Below are positions 54,945 through 64,000 of a stretch of DNA of 64,000 nt, in pieces. The stretch's first letter is position 1, and the number at the start of each line of letters is the position of its first letter. Location: assembly GCA_033085395.1 (NCBI GenBank), contig JANQBS010000182.1, positions 16,328 to 80,327 of the forward strand, read 5' to 3'. Source of the stretch: Xanthoparmelia taractica. Its lineage: Eukaryota; Ascomycota; Lecanoromycetes; Lecanorales; Parmeliaceae. The notes beneath the pieces were generated by a model. The model was not told the DNA's origin, made no database searches, and saw only the letters and a program-made list of their open reading frames with translations. The position numbers and the translations under genes were made by a program.

Positions 54945-55140
54945 GGTGGGTTGGTGGATAAGGCAATGTTTGGGCGAGGGAGGGAGGAAGGATTGGGAGG
55001 AAGGGAGGAAGGGAGGAAGGAAAGAAGGATTAGGAGTTTAGTGGTGTCTGGGAAGGAAGGGTGGAGTGGGGGTTACAGAGGGCGGGAGGGAGGGAGGGAG
55101 AAGGGGAGAGGGGGGGAGGAGAGGTTTGGCGCTAGGGGGG
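54945..55140. repeat. G-rich purine tract
   Basis: Long stretch of GGGAGG, GGAAGG and GGGA units with several runs of four or more G. Potential G-quadruplex or triplex DNA. Confidence 0.8.
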
Positions 55141-55765
55141 AGCAGTAGAGGGGGTTTCTATATAAGTGGAATCGATTTTACGTGGTGCTGGTTGCAAGTT
55201 ACATGTAAAAGATTGATTGTGGTCAAGAAGGAAAACACCATCGCACTCCCCTCTATCTATCTAGCAAGGAAGCACCAACAAGCAACGCAGCTTAACCATC
55301 TATAACTCTAAACCTAACTCGCGGCCAACAATGAACAATTTTCCGTACGCATCCCAAGACCCCGACAAATCTAGGTACGAGTACCTAACCAGCTAAAATT
55401 GAAACTCAGCTCTACAAAGCCCAGTACCTACCGTACCTAGCCAGAGCCAGAGCCAGATCGAATAATCTCCCCGAGGCCTCGCTCTAGGCTAGTCCCATCT
55501 CTTGGCGGCCCCCCCCCCCAAAAAAAAACAAAAACGCTAGCTGTCTATCAATTAGATTGGGGAAGGCGAATGAATACACGACCGTGGGATCTATGTAGAT
55601 GGTGATGAAATTAGCGGTGGTAGTTTCCCGTGTGGAACTGCCAGAAGAAGAAGAAAAGGAAGAAGTAGAAGAAAGTAGATCCGAAGACAAGGAGCAAGAG
55701 CGTTCCTCCCCAAAATCGCGACATTGCGGCCGCTCTTCTCTTGCCCAATCCTTACAGGGCATCTT

Positions 55766-56101
55766 TCAGCCCAGGACCTCAGCCAGATTCGCAACGGCGT
55801 CAATATCATCCTGGTAGGCGTCGGTGCGTGCATCGTTGTCTTTGAAAAGGACCAGGATGTATCTAATTAACGCTCTCTGCGATATCGTAAGAGCGCTCGT
55901 TGTTGGCGCCCACCACATTGCTTGCACGCTTGAGCAGTTCGGAGCCCTTGAACTCGGACCGCTTCATGGGCATGGTCATGGTTCTGCTGGGCTGAGCTGG
56001 GCCAGGACATTGCTAAAGCGGGCAACGGTCTGGAAGGGAGCGGCAATGGCTGAGAGTGAGACCGCGAGGGTAGCGAGGTTTGTGAAGAAGGTGGGCTTCA
56101 T
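55766..56101 (-). pseudogene. small secreted protein gene with probable frameshift
   Basis: From ATG at 56101 the frame reads MKPTFFTNLATLAVSLSAIA, a clear signal peptide, and stops at 55976. From about 55985 a second frame reads MTMPMKRSEFKGSELLKRAS and NNERSYDIAES, then a 60-nt GT-AG intron (55871-55812), then DDIDAVANLAEVLG to a stop at 55766. The signal peptide and the second block look like one secreted protein of about 90 residues, split by a single-base shift. A 50-residue product from the downstream ATG would lack the signal. No family recognised. Confidence 0.42.
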
Positions 56102-56912
56102 TTTTGCTTTGGTGAGGTGAGCTGGGCTGGGCTTGGTGGGCTGGTTCTGGGTGGTGCTGGGAAGTGGGGTTTGATTGCGGTGTGTTTTGGTTAGTTTCAA
56201 GAGCGGACTTCGTGCTGGAGAGCTGGCGTTAAATGCTTGAGTGACTGTCGTCTTGAGACCGAGTTGGCAACAGGTCTGGTAGAGCCCATGAGTTCAGTGC
56301 GCAGTGACTGGTAACTTCCGTTATTCCAGCGGGCGGTGCAGTATCATCCTCGCACACTGTCATTGAACAGTCTTCGGCACGGAATTTTACCAGAACAGCA
56401 GGCTTTGCGGGCGGGACCATTGAAGATATGCAGAGTCGCGCGCGCAGTGCTTGGGCGCACAGGTGCGTGAGCGCGCAGGTGTATGGAGGCGCGCTCTCAT
56501 GTCAGATGCTGAGTCAGATACTGAGCCAGATACTCGGTTTTTTATTCCTTTTCTTCTTTTTACCTTGGGGCTAGGATCAGAGACGCGAGTGTATGTCAAC
56601 CTCTCCAAAGTTTCATCCTTTGTCAGTTATATTAGTCAAACCGTTAAGCTGCTCATTCCGTAGCTTCTTATCTCTGTTAACTTCTAACGTGCCTGCTTCT
56701 ATTCTCTGGCTGTGCTCATCACTTGTGCTGTAGACAAGACCATCTCTCCAGAATCTCAATCTGATACTTGAACCGGGACCATCATGGAATCCAAGGAGGC
56801 CTCATATCGCCCACTTTTGTCCCTAGATGGAGCCAGGGACCTGCCTTGGTTATTTTCCCTAAGCATCGAGGCATGAATGGAAATAGCTGATTGAAGGGGT
56901 CTTGTAAGTAAA
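56102..56912. other. intergenic region
   Basis: About 800 bases with alternating GCGC-rich (56440-56500) and ordinary sequence. It carries the promoter of the small secreted gene (minus) and the 3' flank of the HET gene. No gene recognised. Confidence 0.35.
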
Positions 56913-59609
56913 TCAAGTAACGCACCACATCCTCTTGGGCACCCATTGCCCAATAGCCCGAAGAGTGGGTTGATTTGGCTCTTGTTCAACGGCCGTCAAA
57001 GTCATGATATGACTGATGTAGATGCACTGACTCCGCTTCTTATGAATGGACACTAAGGCACCTTTGTTTCCTGTCTTCCAGTCCTCCTCCAGTAAAATCA
57101 CCAAGCGGTCGGATGTCTTGTTTCGAACGTTCTTCTCTGAGTCCACGGACACTTTTGTTGGCCATGTAACGGTCTGGTGCAGTTGAATCCATTTCCAGAC
57201 CATTGTTACTTCACGTGGCGTCCTCAGGTCGTGATTTGCCGGATCCAGGTCATTTTGAACCTCTTCGTCATGGACAGACCATTCTATACAGAGATGATCG
57301 TACCTTCCTGGTTGTTGCGTCAAGTCATCTGACCTATGCAGAACAGAAGAGCTCCGAAGGCGAATGGCCGCGCATTTGACAAAAAGCCCTTCCTCAGTCA
57401 GGTAGCCGCGGGGGCCGCCTTTCAGAGGTGCATCAATGTCCAAATCTTTGCGAGGGAAAGAAAAAGGTGACCAGCGCCATCCTTTGCGTTGCAGGCGTGG
57501 GGTGTTCCAGAAGAGTATGGCTTTGGGCAAGAATTCCAACTGAGACAGAAAGACTTCCATCCGATCTTCGTGTGATCGTCTCAACAGTCTTTCAATATGA
57601 TCCACAAATACACGGAAGAAATCTCGATAAGGAAACACCTTTCCCAGAAAAACTACAAACTCTCTCAACTTCGCAAGAAGATCTTTCCATTTCCAGTGCA
57701 GCACAGGGATTTTCGTCACACTCCCAACATCAAGTCCCAGTAGCACGCTCAGACAAATCGTTTCGTCCTCCAATCTACTCGTCGTCCTCCCTTGTATCCC
57801 ACGAAGTACATCAATCAATCTATGCGCAGGCCATACACCCGGGTTTGTGACCTTGTCACTTATCAGTTTCCCATTGAAATTTTCGTCTGCGAACCCCTTC
57901 ACTCTATATCTTATGGCCATCGCATGGCTAACTACCACATCCGGGCTTCTGTCGAGATTGTCGCGAACATCACCGTCGAGGTCTGAAAGAGCGGGTTCTG
58001 GATTGATTTCGGTGATGATTCGGTGCCAGGTATTGCGGAGTGGGTCTCCTTCCCGTTGTTCGGAAAGAACTTGGATGGCTGAGAGACGGGCGGCTTCTTC
58101 CTCTTCGTTTTCCTGTTTTGGGAGAGAGGCATACCTGTGGAGAGACTCTTTAGGCCTTAGAGATCTATATGCAAGAGCTCGGGCTAGTTGCAATTTATTT
58201 GGATGTGCAAGAAGCTGAGTTTTGTCTTCTTCTAGAAGCATATTTGAGACCTTTTGCAGTAAATCTTGTGGCTTGAAGCGAACCCCGACGTCGCTGATGT
58301 GCACAGGCCCGTCACATAATTGAAACCATAGGTTCCGGCTCAGTCTTGCTTCTTGGAAAGTCCATAGCCTGGTCATCCAAGTCGAGTATCGGACTCTCAT
58401 CATTATCTCGGTTGCCGGCGCAGCCCTAGTCATGTCTTTCCAGCAGTTATCGAGGACTAAGACGTCTGTGGCGTTGTGATATGTCTTGTCCATACTCACT
58501 ATCGCCAGGCTTTTCAGCTCGGGCGCAAGCGGCACACAAATTGTGTCGATCCAGAAGGGGATTACATATTTCTCCTCAGGGTCTAGCTTGTTGACAAGAT
58601 GCTGAATGCGTTCAAGCTGACACCGGGGAAGACTATTCGCTTTGGGGTTGCCAAGACCATCTGACCAGACGTGGGAGATTGCGACATAGTCGTTTCGATA
58701 CTCACTCTGCTCCTTATATCGAACGACTTCTATCTGACTTGGCGACGTAGACGTGTCCATTGCGATCAGTGGAATATCGCCATTCCGTATAATCGCGCCG
58801 ACTTCTTCCATCGACGGTCCAATATCATCACAATGATCTTCAGAGCAAGCCTCCGTGTGCTTCGTACGATACAATGCCCAATCCACCACGAAAGCCTGGC
58901 AGCCTTTCTGAGCACTACATCGCTCATGACTCCTACCTAAAGCGTGTTGATCAAGCGTACTCAGATACAAGAGTGTGGAAGAATCACATTCTTCATTCCT
59001 GGCTAGAGAAGGAAAAGGCCAACGCCGCATAGATTTGTCGAGGCTGATCACATATTGTGCGTGCGTCAATACTTCTCCGAGAATCGCGATCGATAGCAGG
59101 ACTGCAGATTGAGGATTATTTAAGGAGCAATCCATCAAGAGTGATCTACGTCTGCTTATCACGGCCATGTAGACTGAGTTAGAGAGCTGTAGACAGGAAT
59201 CCATTAGACGAGCATGCTGTCTTCTGGAGTCGAAATCTTGGTGACAGCGAGCAGCGATCCAGTACCACATATAACGCTGTAAGAAGTCTGTAGAAACAAG
59301 CCAACATCCATCATCATTCTGCCGCCGAAAGTCCTCTTGGTTAAAGGGGATGCCTGCACCACTGAAAGTCTCTGTCAGAACTCCAAAGAAAAGCCAGGAT
59401 TGGAGGAGGGCTAAGATATGATCAGTTTCAGAAAGTGACCAATCCCCTTGATGTAGTTCCTCGACCGAAAGACGGTACTTTACTGGGAAGGATGTGAATG
59501 CCTCATAGCCTACCGACTCTGCGGGATATTTAATGTTGGTGCAGAGATAGGGTACTTCAGGATATGGTGGCCGTCGAAATGGCTTCTCAGGTTTAGGTAA
59601 ATGGTCCAT
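56913..59609 (-). CDS. HET-domain (heterokaryon incompatibility-type) protein
   Basis: Single exon of 898 residues, ATG at 59609. The HET core starts near residue 308 with YVAISHVWSDGLGNPK, continues with PFWIDTICVP (~351-360) and YHNATDVLVLDNCW, and ends around WMTRLWTFQEARLSRNLWF (~411-430). The ~300-residue N-terminal part and the long C-terminus have no repeat such as WD40, ankyrin or TPR, so this is a stand-alone HET protein. HET domains trigger regulated cell death after non-self recognition; many copies per genome have no known allele partner. It has an intact frame despite standing against a RIP-like A+T-rich island that starts about 150-200 bases upstream of its ATG. Confidence 0.92.
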   Translation of the reverse strand: MDHLPKPEKPFRRPPYPEVPYLCTNIKYPAESVGYEAFTSFPVKYRLSVEELHQGDWSLSETDHILALLQSWLFFGVLTETFSGAGIPFNQEDFRRQNDDGCWLVSTDFLQRYMWYWIAARCHQDFDSRRQHARLMDSCLQLSNSVYMAVISRRRSLLMDCSLNNPQSAVLLSIAILGEVLTHAQYVISLDKSMRRWPFPSLARNEECDSSTLLYLSTLDQHALGRSHERCSAQKGCQAFVVDWALYRTKHTEACSEDHCDDIGPSMEEVGAIIRNGDIPLIAMDTSTSPSQIEVVRYKEQSEYRNDYVAISHVWSDGLGNPKANSLPRCQLERIQHLVNKLDPEEKYVIPFWIDTICVPLAPELKSLAIVSMDKTYHNATDVLVLDNCWKDMTRAAPATEIMMRVRYSTWMTRLWTFQEARLSRNLWFQLCDGPVHISDVGVRFKPQDLLQKVSNMLLEEDKTQLLAHPNKLQLARALAYRSLRPKESLHRYASLPKQENEEEEAARLSAIQVLSEQREGDPLRNTWHRIITEINPEPALSDLDGDVRDNLDRSPDVVVSHAMAIRYRVKGFADENFNGKLISDKVTNPGVWPAHRLIDVLRGIQGRTTSRLEDETICLSVLLGLDVGSVTKIPVLHWKWKDLLAKLREFVVFLGKVFPYRDFFRVFVDHIERLLRRSHEDRMEVFLSQLEFLPKAILFWNTPRLQRKGWRWSPFSFPRKDLDIDAPLKGGPRGYLTEEGLFVKCAAIRLRSSSVLHRSDDLTQQPGRYDHLCIEWSVHDEEVQNDLDPANHDLRTPREVTMVWKWIQLHQTVTWPTKVSVDSEKNVRNKTSDRLVILLEEDWKTGNKGALVSIHKKRSQCIYISHIMTLTAVEQEPNQPTLRAIGQWVPKRMWCVT

Positions 59610-61221
59610 TCAGAAAGGATAATGTAGTTGTGGGGACTAATTTGTAGCATTTTGGGCTCTCATACTGTCGATCCAAAACGTAATAAGACTTTATGGGACC
59701 GGAGGTTAAGAGGAAAAGTCCGGGACAGCGCTAGTACCAGCCTTAGCCCGTTTTAGCTTATGCACGAAAGTTTACGAATCCTTAGTATAGTTTTTTAAGA
59801 ATTTTATATTTTCGCTACGTAAGTCAAGATATTTTATCTAACTCTAGCTTTAAGATCTAGTAAGCGAATAATCGTAAATATCTAAATTTATAATATAATA
59901 ATATAAATTTTTTAATAAACTATATAAAAAATCTATAAGCTTTATATATAAGTAAGTTTAATATAAAATTGAAAGTATTAAGAAAGTATTAATTAATTAA
60001 TTATTTAATTATTTATTTATTTATACACGTATCTACTTAAGCTATAAAGAGTAATTACAAGCTATATCTTGGTGATTGTAATAAGAGAAACCTTTAGTAA
60101 CATTATCGCTATAGAATAAGAACTCTTATTATTCTTCGCGATAAAAATATTAGATATATATACTTTAGTATTATTCTAAGAGCTTCGAGATTAAGTAGCT
60201 ATTACGCGTATTAAAAGAATTTCTACGATAAGAATATAAGAAAGAGATTTATAGATTATAATAAGCTCTATCTTTCGTAGAGCTACTCGCTCGTTAGCGC
60301 GTATTATTCTAAGAGATCTATTTATATTAATTATTTAGTAGCGATCTTAACTTTCTTAAAGTAATAAGTATCTTATATAGATTATTTATTCTCGTCGCTT
60401 TAATTAGTCTCTATCGCTAATTTTAAAATATTAAATAAAATATAAAGATATATTTAATATCTTATTATCTTTAGTTATATAAATAGCTAATTATTTAAAT
60501 ATTAAAATTATTTAAATATCTAAATTCTACGTAAATATAGAAACTATCTTAATTTAATTTTCTCTATTCATAATTATATAAGAGCTAAGCTTTTAATCTT
60601 AGTGAGATTCATATAAAAAGTTTATCTATCGAATTATAGATTATCTTTCTAAGTCGAGATTCTTAATATTTCTAGAATATTCGTTTAATAGCGAGACTAT
60701 ATTTTATCTTAAATTATATCTCTCTAGACTTCGATTACTTTTTTTAACTTTCACGTATATCGCTTCTAATTTAATATTAAAATACTATTTCAACTATCGA
60801 GTCTTAAAGATTTTAACGTCTATTATTCTTTCTCTTTAATTAGAATTTTAAGAATCGCTTATTTTTAATCTCTCTTTAGATATAGTCTTTTTCGAATATA
60901 CGCGTTATCTTTTTTTATTATCGAATAGATTTCGCGAAGAGCTTAATTTCGAAGAATTATTTAATTCAGAGTAACTTATAGCGAAGAAATACTCGTCTTT
61001 ATCTCGAGTACTCTAATATTAATAGCTCGATAGTCGTTAATAATCTATCTAAGATAGATATTCTAGATTACTCTTAATTATTTTATATAGCTCTAGCGTA
61101 ATTCTTATAATTTCTACGATATATATTATAAGACTACTACGTACGTAATTATTAATTATACTACTATACTATATACTTATCGTATCTTATTTAACGTAGC
61201 TCTCTACGTGAAGCTCGTAGT

Positions 61222-61499
61222 TACGGGTCGGAAAGGTGTGATATATTTAATAATATGGGATTAGTTTTTCGAATACCATATCGAAAGATATAGAATATTT
61301 CATACTCCCATTGAGTTTTTAATAAATATATTACGTAATATTTTTTTATATTCTAAAAATACGTAAAAAGCTTAAGCGAACGCTTATATAATTATAAAAT
61401 TCTATAAATAGATTAAAAAGATATAATTTTTTTTAAAAAAAGTTGAAAAAAAGTTAAAAACGACTATGTTTAACAGATACCATATCTTTTCGACCCGTA
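61222..61499. mobile_element. 278-bp TIR element with perfect 8-bp target duplication
   Basis: Left end TACGGGTCGGAAAGG; right end, read on the other strand, TACGGGTCGAAAAGA. Flanked by CTCGTAGT on both sides (61214-61221 and 61500-61507). No coding capacity: a miniature inverted-repeat element. Eight-base duplications are typical of the hAT superfamily, which is the likely mobiliser. Differences between the ends are G-to-A, as RIP would cause. Confidence 0.88.
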
Positions 61500-61814
61500 C
61501 TCGTAGTCTTACTTAATACGAGATACTATATAATTAGCTTAGATCGTACCTTTTTAATATAAGGTTTCTAGCGAAGTTTACTATCGATATATAGTTTAAA
61601 TTTAGATATAGATATAAAAATAATTAAGTTTTATTTTTAGAATAATCTTCGACGACGATTAGAATAATTATACTCTATAAAGTATATATAAAGATATTAT
61701 TAATTAACGTAATTAATATTTAAGTTCTAATAATAATAAAATAGTTAGTAAAGTTTATTATAATACTAATAAATCTTATAATAATATAATCTAGATTAAA
61801 TTTAAACTCGCTAT

Positions 61815-62947
61815 TACGAGTCGGAAAGATCTAGAATAGTCTGGGATATGAAGTGTCGATACCATACCATGATATGATATGGTATTGAGATTATATTATT
61901 TGATTTTTATGGGATGATCTGAAAGACGTGCTGGTATCATGGAATGGTCTGAGAAATTTCTAATATATGCAGGGATATCCCATGTTATATGCAGAGATAT
62001 GGGAAATATACTATATATAGAAGAAGTTACTCTATATAGAATTATGCGAACGTATTCTAGTTATTATTCTAGCTATTACTTTACTTTATTATCGCTATTA
62101 TTATCACTTTACTTTATTATCACGTTATTAAGCTAAGCTCGCTATCGCATTTAATATCGTATTACGAAAGATCTTCGCAATTATCTAGGGCTTAATAAAT
62201 TATTTTTATTATTATTAATATATTTAATTTATTTAATTATTAGAAGAATTATTAGTACGCTAATTATAATAGTAATTTACTATTTATTCTACGATAATAA
62301 ATTCTTCTCTTCTCTCTTCGCATTATAAAAAGAATTTACAATTATTCTTTATAGTTATATATTCTTAGTTATTAAAGTTACACGCTTCGTATAAATAATA
62401 TAAAGATTTAATAATTTACTTAATCTTAAAGAATAGAATACGAGAAGTCTTAAATATATTCTCTGCATAACGTATATTATTTAACTATTCTTATAAGAGC
62501 TTCTTAATAAGATTCGCGTTAGCTTAATCAACGAGAACTTTTAAAAAAGCTAATATAATTCGAAGAAATAGAACGCTATTTAAAAATAAGGGAAAGATCT
62601 ATTAATAACTTTAGCTAAGATATATAAATTCTAGTTATTATTCTAGTTATTACTAATGTCTAATATATATAAATTCGCAAAACGAGAATCTATATTTAAT
62701 GCTAATAGTTAGCGTAAGAAGTATTTCTTATCTTATTCGCCACCTAATATAAGAAATAATCTATATTATAAAATACCTCTACATATACCAGAAATTTCCC
62801 AGATCATTTCATAATACTAGTAATTTTCTATTTCATATCTTTATAAGTGATCTAATATAATCCCCTCATGATACCCTCTTATAATATAATATAATACGGT
62901 ATAATATGAGATATCCCACTAAATATACCAGACCTTTCCGGCCCGTA
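61815..62947. mobile_element. 1133-bp TIR element, same family, perfect 8-bp target duplication
   Basis: Ends TACGAGTCGGAAAGATCT and, on the other strand, TACGGGCCGGAAAGGTCT, sharing the terminal sequence of the 278-bp element. Flanked by CTCGCTAT at 61807-61814 and 62948-62955. Subterminal short repeats (GATATGG, GGGATAT, GAAATTTC types) occur near both ends. The interior has no intact frame longer than about 65 codons, so it is non-autonomous or dead. Confidence 0.88.
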
Positions 62948-63901
62948 CTCGCTATTATTATTAAAAATATTATAAATTTAATTATATTACTCGTAATATA
63001 AATTATAAATTAATTTTATAGCTAAATAAAAATAATAGATCTTCTAATTCGTATAAAAAAATAATTTAAAAAATAAAATATTATACTCTTTTAATATCTT
63101 TATAAGTTTATTAATATAGTTTTAAAAATCTTTATTATATCTCGTGAGAAAATTATAATTTATTTTTAAAATTTAAATTTCTTAAAAATAATTAAAAGAG
63201 CGTTAAGCCTAGTTATAATTAGCTATATATTTATAGAATTATCTATTTTATAATATATATCTATTAGGCCTAGCGCTACATGCGTCTTAGCGTCGACTAC
63301 TTATGAATTTAAAATTTATTACGAAGTTATAACAAGGTTTATAATCTAAGGTCTTGGCGAGGCCTTGGCGATTATATATCGTCTTCGTATATCTTAGAGT
63401 TTTCGTATTTCTTAGAGATTAGTTTTATTAGAATTTAGTATCTAATAAAGAAATTATTATCGTATTAACTATACGTCTCTTATATTAATTAGGCCGCTTA
63501 TTAAGCGCTAACGAATTAGTCTCTTATAATTCTAATCTCTCTATCTTTCAAAGAAAGAGATTTATCGTCGCTACGATATCGAACTTTTATTAAATCAAAA
63601 TAAATATATCTTAAAGCGATATAACTTTAACGTTAATTTTTAAGAATTTATTTTAGAGAATTAAGTAATTTTAAAAAAATGTCTTAAAAACGCTTAAGTA
63701 GAAAATCGTCGTCTAAAATTAAAACGCGAGTTAACTATGTTACGAGTATGTAATAATATACTATATAACTCGAACTCTTCTATAATTCTCGTCGAAGCGA
63801 TAACGATTTTATTTATTATTTTATTTTTAATAAATATCTTAATTAAAGCGAAAATACTTCGTCTCGAAAGAATACGTTCTTATAAAAGTAATAGTAAAGA
63901 G

Positions 63902-64000
63902 TACGAGTCGAAAAGGTGTGGTTTCTATTGAACATAGTCGTTTTTAACTTTTTTTTAACTTTTTTTAAAAAATTATATCTTTTTAATCTATTTATAGAAT
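63902..64000. mobile_element. start of a third TIR element copy, cut by the window edge
   Basis: Begins TACGAGTCGAAAAGGTGT. Its first ~99 bases match the right end of the 278-bp element in inverted orientation at roughly 90% by eye, including AACATAGTCGTTTTTAAC and TTTAATCTATTTATAGAA. The base octamer before it, GTAAAGAG, should recur after the missing right end. Confidence 0.8.

Larger units (their letters stand above)
53719..55765. other. repeat-rich interval without genes
   Basis: About 2 kb holding four simple-sequence tracts (listed separately), a run of Cs then As near 55508-55529, and CTAT repeats near 55253. Frames here come from the repeats. Nothing coding is supported. Confidence 0.6.
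59760..64000. repeat. A+T-rich island with RIP-like signature
   Basis: From about 59760 to the window end composition shifts abruptly to A+T-rich, with no gene-length frame. In the sample 60121-60240 there is not one CA or TG dinucleotide, while CG occurs six times and TA is abundant: the pattern left by C-to-T change at CpA (repeat-induced point mutation). The frame near 63550-63930 retains hints of a coding past (for example RYDIELL-like and ENRRLKLKREL-like segments) that could be a dead transposase. Telomere repeats are absent. Confidence 0.85.

Noticed and set aside
57428..58218. Plus-strand frames of 120-140 codons
   Set aside because: Shadows of the 898-residue HET-domain gene on the minus strand.
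61939..62136. 65-codon frame inside the 1.1-kb element
   Set aside because: Ser/Tyr/Leu-rich translation of A+T-rich repeats; no transposase motif.
63000..64000. Chromosome end or centromere interpretation of the A+T-rich island
   Set aside because: No TTAGGG-type telomere repeats; the dinucleotide pattern is better explained by RIP of transposon sequence, though a centromere cannot be excluded without longer context.

Overview
The window comes from a filamentous ascomycete (Pezizomycotina); the class cannot be resolved from sequence alone. Evidence: genes are split by short introns (about 47-110 nt) with GT-AG ends and CTRAC-like branch sites; there are Zn2Cys6, HET-domain and ESCRT genes of fungal type; and the right end is an A+T-rich island with the signature of repeat-induced point mutation (RIP). 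I saw no rRNA, CRISPR array or convincing tRNA. Protein-coding models below were joined by hand from reading frames and splice signals, with phase checked at every junction. Layout. 0-22 kb is mostly dense housekeeping sequence: a small secreted protein, a Gly/Asn/Tyr-rich peptide gene, a mitochondrial-type double HMG-box protein, PRP5 (DEAD-box spliceosomal ATPase), a small N-myristoylated protein, a C2H2/SANT factor, TMA20, RIC1, a secreted low-complexity protein, casein kinase 2 beta and VPS37. 24-27 kb holds a large kelch-like single-pass membrane protein. 27-34.6 kb is sparse and accessory: purine tracts, short unrecognised genes that look damaged, and a pair of related decaying genes. 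35-46.6 kb is again dense: PRP31 and tyrosyl-tRNA synthetase share a 218-bp divergent promoter, followed by a Zn2Cys6 factor, a UPF0643-like protein, a conserved unknown and an omega-type glutathione transferase. 47-56 kb is a graveyard: an unrecognised gene and a coiled-coil gene are both broken by several single-base shifts, then comes a urease locus in which ureD carries a stop and a frameshift, ureF is intact, and the urease structural gene is a 5'-truncated, internally deleted relic with its 3' exons still legible. Tetranucleotide repeats and another shifted small secreted protein follow. 56.9-59.6 kb is an intact 898-residue HET-domain gene lying directly against the RIP-like island (about 59.8-64 kb). 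That island contains two terminal-inverted-repeat elements, each flanked by a perfect 8-bp target-site duplication, plus the start of a third copy cut by the window edge. How genes relate: PRP5 and PRP31 both serve the spliceosome, TMA20 and TyrRS serve translation, and RIC1 and VPS37 serve Golgi/endosome traffic; these look like ordinary genomic neighbours, not a pathway cluster. The only functional cluster is ureD-ureF-urease, which appears to have lost urease activity. The most notable signals are that decayed urease cluster, the 8-bp-duplicating elements, a GC-AG intron in TMA20, and the concentration of single-base lesions in the accessory stretches, which could be true gene death or assembly error.
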